Assembly (NCBI RefSeq): GCF_002849695.1
Contig: NZ_CP018937.1
Span: forward strand, 1 to 64,000
Origin: Bacteroides fragilis
Lineage (GTDB): Bacteria; Bacteroidota; Bacteroidia; Bacteroidales; Bacteroidaceae
Direction: 5' to 3'
DNA: 64,000 nucleotides
The notes under the pieces are model-generated. The model searched no databases, was not told the origin of the DNA, and was given only the letters and a program-made list of their open reading frames with translations. Within the stretch, counting starts at the first letter, position 1. Each line of letters opens with the position of its first letter. Shown in pieces: positions 17,017 to 25,165 of the stretch. A program made the translations under genes and the position numbers.

Positions 17017-17709
17017 ATGAAATATAGAAACCTGTTTTTTGATTTAGATGATACTCTCTGGGCCTTTTCCCAAAATGCGTATGATACGTTTGAAGAAGTT
17101 TACGATAAATATGGATTGGGAAGGTATTTCGATTCGTTTTCCCATTTTTATTCTCTTTACCAAAAGAGGAATGCGGAGTTGTGGGTAGAATATGGAAACG
17201 GGGAGGTGACTAAAGAAGAGTTGAATCGACAGCGTTTTTTATATCCTTTGAAAGCTGTTGGCGTTGACGATGAAATGCTTGCAAAACGTTATTCTGACGA
17301 TTTCTTTTTGATAGTTCCTACTAAAAGGAGGCTAATGCCGTATGCGGAAGAGGTACTTTCGTATTTGGCACCTAAATATAATTTGTATATTCTTTCAAAT
17401 GGTTTCAGGGAATTGCAATCCTGTAAAATGCGTTCGGCAGGCATTGATACATATTTTGATAAAATAATTCTTTCGGAAGATCTGGGAGTGATGAAGCCTT
17501 GGCCGGAAATTTTTCATTTTGCTTTGTCGGCTACACAATCCGAACTACGTGAATCATTAATGATTGGGGATAGTTGGGAAGCTGATATTGTTGGTGCCTA
17601 TGGAGTGGGAATGCATCAGGCTTATTATAATGTGTCCGGACGCACTGATTTTCCTTTCCGTCCTACTTATTCAATGACTGATTTGAAAGAGTTGGTGGAA
17701 CTGTTGTAA
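17017..17709 (+). CDS. HAD-family phosphatase, YjjG-type nucleotidase
   Basis: YjjG-type enzymes dephosphorylate nucleoside monophosphates, including non-canonical pyrimidines. The 230-residue protein has the four HAD motifs: motif I FFDLDDTLW (nucleophile and acid Asp), motif II YILSNGFRE, motif III Lys in MKPWPEIFHFAL, and motif IV IGDSWEADIVGA. A helical cap lies between motifs I and II. The length and the 'KPWPEIF' pattern fit the YjjG branch, but other HAD house-cleaning phosphatases cannot be excluded. Confidence 0.85.
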   Translation: MKYRNLFFDLDDTLWAFSQNAYDTFEEVYDKYGLGRYFDSFSHFYSLYQKRNAELWVEYGNGEVTKEELNRQRFLYPLKAVGVDDEMLAKRYSDDFFLIVPTKRRLMPYAEEVLSYLAPKYNLYILSNGFRELQSCKMRSAGIDTYFDKIILSEDLGVMKPWPEIFHFALSATQSELRESLMIGDSWEADIVGAYGVGMHQAYYNVSGRTDFPFRPTYSMTDLKELVELL

Positions 17710-17726
17710 CATTTATAGATATATTG

Positions 17727-17734
17727 TATTTTTG
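17727..17734 (+). promoter_or_regulatory. Promoter -7 box of the MarC-family gene
   Basis: TATTTTTG matches TAnnTTTG and lies 31 bp before the chosen MarC start. This supports the start at 17766 rather than an in-frame ATG at 17724, which would be upstream of transcription. Confidence 0.5.
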
Positions 17735-17765
17735 CGTTCAATATAGAACGCATAAAAATACAACT

Positions 17766-18410
17766 ATGGACACTCTCTTGCCTTTTGCTTTACTCTGTTT
17801 CACTTCTTTCTTTACATTGACTAATCCGTTGGGTACAATGCCCGTTTTTCTGACCATGACTCATGGTATGACTGATAAAGAGCGGCAAGCGGTTGTTCGC
17901 CGTGCCACTTTCGTCTCGTTTATCACTTTAATGGTATTTGTTTTTGCAGGGCAATTCCTTTTTAAATTCTTCGGTATTTCGACCAACGGATTTCGTATTG
18001 CAGGTGGAGTGATTATTTTCAAGATAGGCTTTGATATGTTGCAGGCACGGTACACTCCGATGAAATTGAAAGATGAAGAGATTAAAACCTATGCTGACGA
18101 TATTTCGATCACTCCACTTGCCATACCTATGCTTTGTGGTCCGGGGGCGATAGCTAATGCCATTGTTTTGATGGAGGATGCCCATACCATTGAAATGAAA
18201 GGAACGTTAATTGGCATTATTGCTTTGATCTATTTTATTACCTTCTTGATTCTGCGTGCGTCTACCCGATTAGTTAAAGTGTTGGGGGAGACCGGAAATA
18301 ACGTGATGATGCGTTTGATGGGACTTATTTTGATGGTGATTGCTGTTGAGTGTTTTGTCAGTGGATTGCATCCGATATTGGTAGGTATCTTGAAGGAAGG
18401 GTTGCTATAA
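17766..18410 (+). CDS. MarC-family integral membrane protein
   Basis: This 214-residue, six-helix membrane protein starts MDTLLPFALLCFTSFFTLTN. Family signatures are NPLGTMPVFLTMTHGMTDKE near the N-terminus, GGVIIFKIGFDMLQ, and ITPLAIPMLCGPGAIANAIV in the middle. MarC/NAAT proteins are cytoplasmic-membrane proteins, historically called multiple-antibiotic resistance proteins though that role was withdrawn; some are linked to amino-acid transport. The substrate is unknown. It stands alone between its promoter and a strong terminator. Confidence 0.9.
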   Translation: MDTLLPFALLCFTSFFTLTNPLGTMPVFLTMTHGMTDKERQAVVRRATFVSFITLMVFVFAGQFLFKFFGISTNGFRIAGGVIIFKIGFDMLQARYTPMKLKDEEIKTYADDISITPLAIPMLCGPGAIANAIVLMEDAHTIEMKGTLIGIIALIYFITFLILRASTRLVKVLGETGNNVMMRLMGLILMVIAVECFVSGLHPILVGILKEGLL

Positions 18411-18439
18411 ATCAGATACTGATTCGTTCAGAAAAAGAA

Positions 18440-18478
18440 GAATGCCCGGATACGTTTTATATGTAAATCCGGGCATTC
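18440..18478. terminator. Strong terminator between MarC and the SusD cassette
   Basis: GAATGCCCGGAT / ATCCGGGCATTC is a perfect 12-bp stem with a 15-nt loop, followed by TCTTTATT. It separates convergent genes and would serve both. Confidence 0.85.
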
Positions 18479-18519
18479 TCTTTATTGTTTGATAAATACT
18501 TTAGAAAGTATTATGCTGA

Positions 18520-20115
18520 TTAGCGGCTACCACCGGCCCACCAAACCGGATCGGTATATACATACTGGCCGTTTCCAAATGCAGATTCTACGTTCGGGTT
18601 TGCACTTACATCATCTGCTCCGTAAGGTGCGCGAAGTGGGAACTTGTAAGGATTGTCCAGTTTGATATATTCCTCGCCCATTGCTTTGAGGCGTCGTACA
18701 TCATTATAGCATTCTGTTGTCTCACCGAAGGCTCCAAGGAATGCAATATATTTCTGTACCATTACCTCTTTTACAGGATTGGCATCGAATAATGGTTTTA
18801 CGTTGTTGGTGAAATACTCTTCTGCTTCAGCAGTTGTGATAGCTTTGGTAGTCTCTTTAACGCCTCCGTAACTTTTTACTGTAGGAGCGTTAAGTGCAGC
18901 TGTTACACCTGTTTCTGCATTTGCAATGGCTGCAACAATAGCATCTTTCAGAGCATCTGCCGCATCATTGGTCTTATTCAAGCGAGCCAATGCTTCAGCT
19001 TTCAGGAAAAGTAATTCATGATAGCTCATTAATAAGGTTGGACATGTTTGCGAATATACGAATATAGGAGTATTATATTCATATTTAACAGACTCTGCCG
19101 TACCGTTATCGGCCATAAGGAATCTTGGGTCATCTGCACCGGTTACTTGGATGGACACAGCTTTTTCTTCTCCAGTTACCTTACCTTGTCCAATGCAAAA
19201 GATACGGCGTAATCTCGGATCCTTACGTTCTATTAGTTTATCAGCGTAGCTTTTACTTGCAGCCAATCCGTCACGGCTCCACTGGAAGTCAAATAACGGG
19301 TTTAAGTTTGTTGCACTATAAATAGAGAAAGCAGCTTGATCCTGAATAGATGTATATGATTTCTCTATGTACTCTAAAATTTTTTGTAAATCAGCTTCTT
19401 TTGAAGAAGAACGAGCTAACAGACGCATTGTATAACGAGCTTTCAAGCCGTATGTTAGTTTTAACCATGCTTCTCCGTCACCTTTATATATGAAGTCATA
19501 CTCACCAATTTCATCGCTTTTGTCACCTTTGGGAAGATCAGTGATTGCTGCATCCAAATATTCCATAATGGTAGTATAAATAGCTTCTTGCTTATCTAAT
19601 TCCGGAGTCATAAACTGGGGTTGTCCATTGACTAATTCCGGAAGGGCAGCCTGGCTGAAAGGAGTGTCACCGAATGAGTCTGCGATCAGTCCTGCATTGA
19701 TTGCGGCCAATACTTCGGCAATACCTTTGGTTGTATAATTGGCTGAAACCTCATTTGAGCTTATGTTAATTGCGATACGTGCATTCTTCAGTGTAGAGTA
19801 TAAATTACCCCATACATTGTTAAAAGTAGAAGATGCCGAAGGCTCTCCGTTACGCTTTTCCGCATTTGCCAATTGATTGTCTACTCCAACCATATGCTCT
19901 ACGTAGGTAGAATAATATGTATTAAAGTCGCCTCCGATATTGCTAAATGCAGTTGCAGTGATTACGTCAGCCAAGATGAATTTGGCAGGTACACTGGTTG
20001 TGTGGTCTTTGTCTTCATTAATACGATCCATTGTATCTTCCGAACAGGAAGCAAATGCAACGGAAATCAATGCCACAGACAATATGCCTTTTGATAAATT
20101 AAATATTGATTTCAT
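18520..20115 (-). CDS. SusD/RagB-like lipoprotein of silent cassette 1 (SusD-like_2 type)
   Basis: This 531-residue surface lipoprotein begins MKSIFNLSKGILSVALISVA with lipobox ASCS (FASCSED). Its sequence, with NIGGDFNTYYSTYVEHMVGV, IAEVLAAINAGLIADSFGDT and KLTYGLKARYTMRLLAR, is typical of the SusD-like_2 branch (SusD and RagB outer-membrane lipoprotein). This branch differs from the classic SusD of the other two cassettes. It caps its SusC partner and captures glycans, peptides or other nutrients. It follows headless SusC 1 by 11 bp. With no promoter visible for the pair in this orientation, it is probably silent until inversion. Confidence 0.9.
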   Translation of the reverse strand: MKSIFNLSKGILSVALISVAFASCSEDTMDRINEDKDHTTSVPAKFILADVITATAFSNIGGDFNTYYSTYVEHMVGVDNQLANAEKRNGEPSASSTFNNVWGNLYSTLKNARIAINISSNEVSANYTTKGIAEVLAAINAGLIADSFGDTPFSQAALPELVNGQPQFMTPELDKQEAIYTTIMEYLDAAITDLPKGDKSDEIGEYDFIYKGDGEAWLKLTYGLKARYTMRLLARSSSKEADLQKILEYIEKSYTSIQDQAAFSIYSATNLNPLFDFQWSRDGLAASKSYADKLIERKDPRLRRIFCIGQGKVTGEEKAVSIQVTGADDPRFLMADNGTAESVKYEYNTPIFVYSQTCPTLLMSYHELLFLKAEALARLNKTNDAADALKDAIVAAIANAETGVTAALNAPTVKSYGGVKETTKAITTAEAEEYFTNNVKPLFDANPVKEVMVQKYIAFLGAFGETTECYNDVRRLKAMGEEYIKLDNPYKFPLRAPYGADDVSANPNVESAFGNGQYVYTDPVWWAGGSR

Positions 20116-20126
20116 TTTTGTCCTTT

Positions 20127-23108
20127 TTAGAATTTAACTGTAATACCAAAACCATAGCTTGATGTTCCCGGGAGCGAGAAGCGTTCGAAAGCACCAGCCA
20201 TGTTGTTATTTCCCTGTGATGATTCAGGGTCAATACCATTATCCATTTCTGACCAAAGCAATAAGTTACGTGCAAAGACGTTTACTGTTACGCCTAAGTA
20301 TGACTTATCCAGTACCGGATAACTTAAAGCGATTTCGCGTAGTTTCAAGAATGAAGAACCGTATACTCCGGCTTCAGAGATCGTACTCAATCTGTCGAAG
20401 TAATTATAAGCGTTCTCACCGCTGATCTTGATGTCATTAGGTGCGTAAGAACCATCTGCCAACTGTTTTACAGCCGGTTTATTGAAGTAGAAGTAATCAG
20501 CTTTACGATAGTCTGCTGATTTCTGGGTTACACCATAATAGTCGAGTGTTGACACAGTACCGGCATACATACATCCACCTTGCTTCCAGTCAAGTACTGC
20601 AGAGAGGCGGAACTTATAAAATTCAAAAGTAGTATTGAAGCCCAGTCTGAAGTCAGGAGATACACTTCCCAACACTCTGTTTTCACCTAATGTCGGCATA
20701 CCGTTTTCATCTACGACAATCTGACCATCTTCGTTTCTTTGATAGCTTGTACCATAGATAACCGGGAATTTATCACCGGCACTCAGACGTACTTGCGGAT
20801 CAACAAAACCTCCTAACATGATGCTTGATACACCCGGAGCTAATTTATCGACATAGTTGTCGATTTTAGAGAAATTGAATGCAAAATCCCAGTTGAAGTT
20901 CTTAGTTTGGATCGGATTTACACTCAAAGTGATTTCGTGTGAGTTTGTATGTACCGATCCACCATTTGTGATCAATTCGCTATATCCGGTAGAAGTAGCC
21001 AAAGGCACCTCGAATATCTGATCCTTTACATTCTGGCGTGAATATGTATAGTTCAATGAAACTAAACCGTTCCAGAAACTGAAGTCTGCACCGATTTCGT
21101 ATGATTTGGTGTTCTGAGGTTTCAGGTTAGGATCATAAATTTTGTAATATGGAATATATGAGCTGATCGATCCAATAGGATACTGGATAGGAGTTCCTGA
21201 CGAGAATCCGCCACCATAGACCGGAGTTTTATAGTAAGAAGGATAGTAAGTACCTGCCTGCCCTACTTCTGCATAAGAAGCGCGAATTTTACCATAAGTC
21301 AGAACATCATTCTTCAGTGCTTCCAATTCGGTAAAGATGAAACCAAGAGAAACGGAAGGGTAAGTGAATGAACGGTTGTTGCGTGGCATGGATGAAACAA
21401 TATCATTACGAACAGTAGCATTCAAATACAGCATGCTACGATATGCTAATGAAATGTTACCGAAGTTACCAACGGTACGCTCGCGATGGTAGGTTCCTGT
21501 AGACGAATAGATTGATGCGTTAGCTATATGGTTCCATCCTGGGAAATTGAAGTTATTTCCGAGGTTGTATTTGTATTTTGAAGAATTATCGACTAATTCA
21601 TTACCATATAATACATTTAAGTCAAGTTCCGGAGTGATTTTCCAGTCATAAGTAACAGTTAACAATGAATTTATTTCATTGTTTGTAACGCTCTGCTCTT
21701 CAATGCTACCTGTTCCGTTGGAGTGTCCATATCCCCATGTATCGGTATAGTTAGTGGTATAAGCATCGGTACCTAACTGGTATTTTACATCCAGTTTATG
21801 ATTTTCTGTACCGAAATCAGTAGAATATTTAGCAAATGCATTTCCAAAAAAACGTTGAGTACGTTCTTTAAAAGAGTTATTTTCAACGGCCCAATAAGCA
21901 CCATCGAAACCGCCTGTCGAACGATACGTGTTTTGTGTATAAGGATCTCCATCAATGTGTGATGGGATACCGGCTAAATCGTAGCTGGACGGTGCACCAT
22001 ATACAGTTGCCAGGATACCATTGTTGGCACCGGTTTGCTTTTTGATTTTAGAATAAACGAAGTTTCCATTGAAACCGGTAGACCAATTCTTGTTCAATTG
22101 AGCTTGTGCAGTTAGTTTTGCATTATAACGATCCATACCTGTAGAAGGTACAATACCGTTTGCAGTAGTACTTCCTAAAGACAAAGAGTAACTTCCTTTA
22201 TCGAGGCTTTGTGCCACGTTTGCACTGCTGTTCCACGTTACACCTGTATTAAAGAAATCTTTAGCATTGTCATATGCACGAGGAGTGGCCCATGGGTCCA
22301 GTCCTGCTTTGGCACGCTGGTCTACATAGTATTGCCCCTGATGTTTACCGTATTTCTGAGTATAGGTATTATCCGTATTACCACCATATTTGGGATCGTT
22401 AGCCAGTTCTGAGATCAAAGGGCCCCAAGAACGAGAATCTGATGGGCTAAAAGCACCATTAAATCCTTGTGCGAATTCTTTTTGGAAATCCGGCATAGTA
22501 GAAACCTTATCGAATGATAAACCAGTGTTGATGGTAACTTCCGGTTTACCTTTACGTGCACCTTTACCGCTCTTGGTAGTGATTACTACCACACCATTTG
22601 ATGCGCGCATACCATACAGAGCAGAAGCAGCTTGACCTTTCAGGATGTTGATGCTTTCAATGTCATTCGGGTCGATATCTACCGCACGGTTTGCATAGTC
22701 AGAGCCTGTAACAGAGTTGAAAGTATCCAAGTCTGTAGATGATGAGATAGGCATACCATCCACAACATACAGGGGAGTGTTATCTCCTGTAAACGAGCGT
22801 GATCCGCGAATAGTCATTTTGGAAGAGGCACCCGGCATACCTGATGACGGTGAGATCTCTACTCCTGAAACTTTACCTTGTAAAGCGCTGGAAAGGTTAC
22901 TACTTGATGCTTGAGTCAGCTTATCTCCTTTCACATCCTGTACGGCATACCCTAACGCTTTTTTCTCTTTTGAGATACCCATTGCTGTTACTACGACTTC
23001 GTCAAGTGCCTTAGAGTCAGTCTTTAATATCACTTTAATATTAGGTGCAATTGCTACCTCAGCAGTCTGCATACCGATATACGAAATCTGCAAAGTCTTT
23101 GCAGAACT
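20127..23108 (-). CDS. Headless SusC/RagA-type TonB-dependent transporter, silent cassette 1
   Basis: The open frame encodes the plug and barrel of a SusC-type outer-membrane transporter (ALDEVVVTAMGISKEKKALG; plug RGSRSFTGDNTPLYVVDGMP; C-terminus YGFGITVKF). It lacks a signal peptide and start. Reading upstream from the first shared codons (SSAKTLQISYIGMQ), the frame meets TAA with no ATG between. Joined at the inverted repeat to the first 67 codons of the gene at 31828 it would give about 1,060 residues, normal for SusC. It is therefore read as a storage cassette whose promoter and signal peptide are supplied by inversion. A TTG at 23093 is not a convincing start. Confidence 0.85.
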   Translation of the reverse strand, partial: SSAKTLQISYIGMQTAEVAIAPNIKVILKTDSKALDEVVVTAMGISKEKKALGYAVQDVKGDKLTQASSSNLSSALQGKVSGVEISPSSGMPGASSKMTIRGSRSFTGDNTPLYVVDGMPISSSTDLDTFNSVTGSDYANRAVDIDPNDIESINILKGQAASALYGMRASNGVVVITTKSGKGARKGKPEVTINTGLSFDKVSTMPDFQKEFAQGFNGAFSPSDSRSWGPLISELANDPKYGGNTDNTYTQKYGKHQGQYYVDQRAKAGLDPWATPRAYDNAKDFFNTGVTWNSSANVAQSLDKGSYSLSLGSTTANGIVPSTGMDRYNAKLTAQAQLNKNWSTGFNGNFVYSKIKKQTGANNGILATVYGAPSSYDLAGIPSHIDGDPYTQNTYRSTGGFDGAYWAVENNSFKERTQRFFGNAFAKYSTDFGTENHKLDVKYQLGTDAYTTNYTDTWGYGHSNGTGSIEEQSVTNNEINSLLTVTYDWKITPELDLNVLYGNELVDNSSKYKYNLGNNFNFPGWNHIANASIYSSTGTYHRERTVGNFGNISLAYRSMLYLNATVRNDIVSSMPRNNRSFTYPSVSLGFIFTELEALKNDVLTYGKIRASYAEVGQAGTYYPSYYKTPVYGGGFSSGTPIQYPIGSISSYIPYYKIYDPNLKPQNTKSYEIGADFSFWNGLVSLNYTYSRQNVKDQIFEVPLATSTGYSELITNGGSVHTNSHEITLSVNPIQTKNFNWDFAFNFSKIDNYVDKLAPGVSSIMLGGFVDPQVRLSAGDKFPVIYGTSYQRNEDGQIVVDENGMPTLGENRVLGSVSPDFRLGFNTTFEFYKFRLSAVLDWKQGGCMYAGTVSTLDYYGVTQKSADYRKADYFYFNKPAVKQLADGSYAPNDIKISGENAYNYFDRLSTISEAGVYGSSFLKLREIALSYPVLDKSYLGVTVNVFARNLLLWSEMDNGIDPESSQGNNNMAGAFERFSLPGTSSYGFGITVKF
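22996..23108 (-). repeat. Inversion repeat IR1 (113 bp, opposite orientation to IR3)
   Basis: By eye, this stretch is identical in inverted orientation to 32029-32141 over 113 bp. It begins abruptly at AGTTCTGC and encodes the start of headless SusC 1. The first part contains the palindrome CTGCAAAGACTTTGCAG (23088-23104), shared by all three copies. Sequence outside the AGTTCTGC end is unrelated to that of IR3. Confidence 0.9.
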
Positions 23109-23575
23109 GTAGTATATACTAAAATGCTTATAATGTGCGTATTACACAATGATATTGAACTTAGTAAAAAGAAAAAAAGATTTATTAAAACGCTTATTAT
23201 CAAAATACTACAAATCTTCTATTTTATTGAGAAGCTCAAAATGAAACACTTCATATATCTTACAATAATCAGATAATACATTGATTATCAGCATGAATAA
23301 GATTCTGCATTCTATTTCCTATTCTACTACATTTTTCCTTTGTACTAATTGACTATTTGCTTTATATAGATATTTTATTCACCTATCAATAGTCGAAATT
23401 TAGAGTAGTGTCACATTCACAGATCGCATATAAGATAAATATTTTTTAATGTGTCTTTCATTTGTATCTTGAAATAAACGACATTTTTCTATTGAAAAAC
23501 AGTTTGAGTTACTTTTGGCTAATATACAACAAATGTCATAATGAAACTCAATAGGAAGTTCCATTATTGTGAAAT

Positions 23576-23612
23576 AAAAAAGGCCACTCCCTTTTAAAGA
23601 AAGCAGCCTTTT
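23576..23612 (-). terminator. Terminator of cassette 2
   Basis: AAAAGGC / GCCTTTT stem just beyond the SusD 2 stop. On the minus strand it ends in TTTTTT. The remaining AT-rich sequence from 23109 to 23575 has no gene and no visible promoter for headless SusC 1. Confidence 0.55.
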
Positions 23613-23633
23613 AATTACATGATTAATCCACTA

Positions 23634-25148
23634 TTAATATCCGGGATTTTGTTGAGCTCTCAAGTTTGGATTTACATTTGTTTCATCAACAGGAATCGGA
23701 AGTATAGCTCTAAAGTAAGTTCGGTCAAAGCTTTGCGATTCTTTAATTAGTGAATAATGATACCCCTTATCTGCTTCATCTTTATAGCGAACGATTGTTT
23801 CATTATTGCGTAATGCATCGAAGTAACGTTGACCTTCACCAATCATTTCTTTTCTTCTTTCAAGAATGATTCTTTCTACTGTAGCATCTGCTTCCGAAAC
23901 AGCCTTAGCTTCCGGATTCGCTCTCAGAACAATTTCATTCAGGTATTTAGCAGCTTTATCCTGGTGTCCCCCAAGCTTAGCCGCCGCTTCTGCAGCGCTC
24001 AAATATACTTCCGAAAGACGAAGTAAAGGCAGATTATTTAAACGCATTTCACCTACGTCGTCCTTATCAGCCGGGAATTTATTAATGAAGATTTTTGCAT
24101 CGCCATATTCTTCTTTAAGATCCTTATCATACTGAGCCGGCAATACCATACCTATACGAACATCTTTAGGATCCTGACTCAGCATATTCATAAAGTTTTT
24201 TGTTACTATTGCATCCGCATATCCGTTCTCGTTCAGCAAATAAGCAATACCATTACGGTCAGTCCAGTCATCATTACTTGCATTTATAACTTCGAAAATC
24301 ATTTCGTTCGTATGTGCTCCATTGCTTTTATACCATGCATTTACATATTCTTCATTAGTCCAAAGTTTATATGGAGAGTTGGTTATAATATCTTCAGCAA
24401 CTTTGAGTGCATTCTCGTTATCACCTTTAGTCAGATAGACTCTGGTAAGCAAGGCTTTTGCTGCCCATTCATTGATATATCCCTGAGTCTTATCTTTAGC
24501 AAGATATCCAGAATTAATAGCGTCAGTCAAGTCTCTGATGACTTGTGTATAAACTTCTGCTACTGTATTTCTGGAAGGCAAATCATTTCGTTCCAAAGGT
24601 TTCAAGATAACCGGGACACCCAAAGAAGCTCCGTTATCGGCTGTATAAGGCATACCATAGATTCTCACTAAGTCAAAATGAACCAATGCCCTGACAACCA
24701 ATGCTTCTGAATATATTTTACCTATTTGTGCTTCTGTTGCGTCAGTCACCTTTTTTTCGTTAATTGCTTGAATCAGACGATTGGCACGGCGAACTACATT
24801 ATAAGGTATATTCCACATATTAGGAGCATCATCCACAGTATAGCGCATCTCATAGCATGATGACGAACGCATACCCTGAGTTCTGGCTTGCATATCCTCA
24901 GCACGGACATCTCCATAATAAAACATACGGGCACCGTAATAGCTGGTGCTATTAGAGTTTCCCTGAATACCATCATACATACCTGTACGTGCAGTCAGAG
25001 CATCATTATAGTTTGTAATTGCATCTTCTGATGGAATTCCGTCAGCAGGTTTTCTATCCAGCCAATCATTCCCGCAGGAAGACAAACTTAGGATAGTAGC
25101 AACCAGTGTTATTGATTTATATATCTTTTTCATAAATTCTTTTTTCAT
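23634..25148 (-). CDS. SusD/RagB nutrient-binding lipoprotein of silent cassette 2
   Basis: This classic SusD lipoprotein has 504 residues. Its signal has lipobox LSSC, then GNDWLDRKPADGIPSEDAI, the 'DYNDALTARTGMYDG'-type N-terminal helix region, TPR-like repeats, and a C-terminus ILPIPVDETNVNPNLRAQQN typical of RagB/SusD. An in-frame ATG at 25133 (MKKIYKSITLVATILS) is an equally likely start. It caps the SusC barrel and binds the ligand at the cell surface; the ligand is unknown. It follows headless SusC 2 by 17 bp. Expression depends on that cassette being switched on. Confidence 0.9.
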   Translation of the reverse strand: MKKEFMKKIYKSITLVATILSLSSCGNDWLDRKPADGIPSEDAITNYNDALTARTGMYDGIQGNSNSTSYYGARMFYYGDVRAEDMQARTQGMRSSSCYEMRYTVDDAPNMWNIPYNVVRRANRLIQAINEKKVTDATEAQIGKIYSEALVVRALVHFDLVRIYGMPYTADNGASLGVPVILKPLERNDLPSRNTVAEVYTQVIRDLTDAINSGYLAKDKTQGYINEWAAKALLTRVYLTKGDNENALKVAEDIITNSPYKLWTNEEYVNAWYKSNGAHTNEMIFEVINASNDDWTDRNGIAYLLNENGYADAIVTKNFMNMLSQDPKDVRIGMVLPAQYDKDLKEEYGDAKIFINKFPADKDDVGEMRLNNLPLLRLSEVYLSAAEAAAKLGGHQDKAAKYLNEIVLRANPEAKAVSEADATVERIILERRKEMIGEGQRYFDALRNNETIVRYKDEADKGYHYSLIKESQSFDRTYFRAILPIPVDETNVNPNLRAQQNPGY

Positions 25149-25165
25149 AAATTGTTTCTACTTGA

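Noticed and set aside
20127..23093. TTG at 23093 (and 27985) as genuine starts of the two minus-strand SusC genes
   Set aside because: Both fall inside the shared inverted repeat, would lack a signal peptide needed for an outer-membrane protein, and have no upstream promoter.
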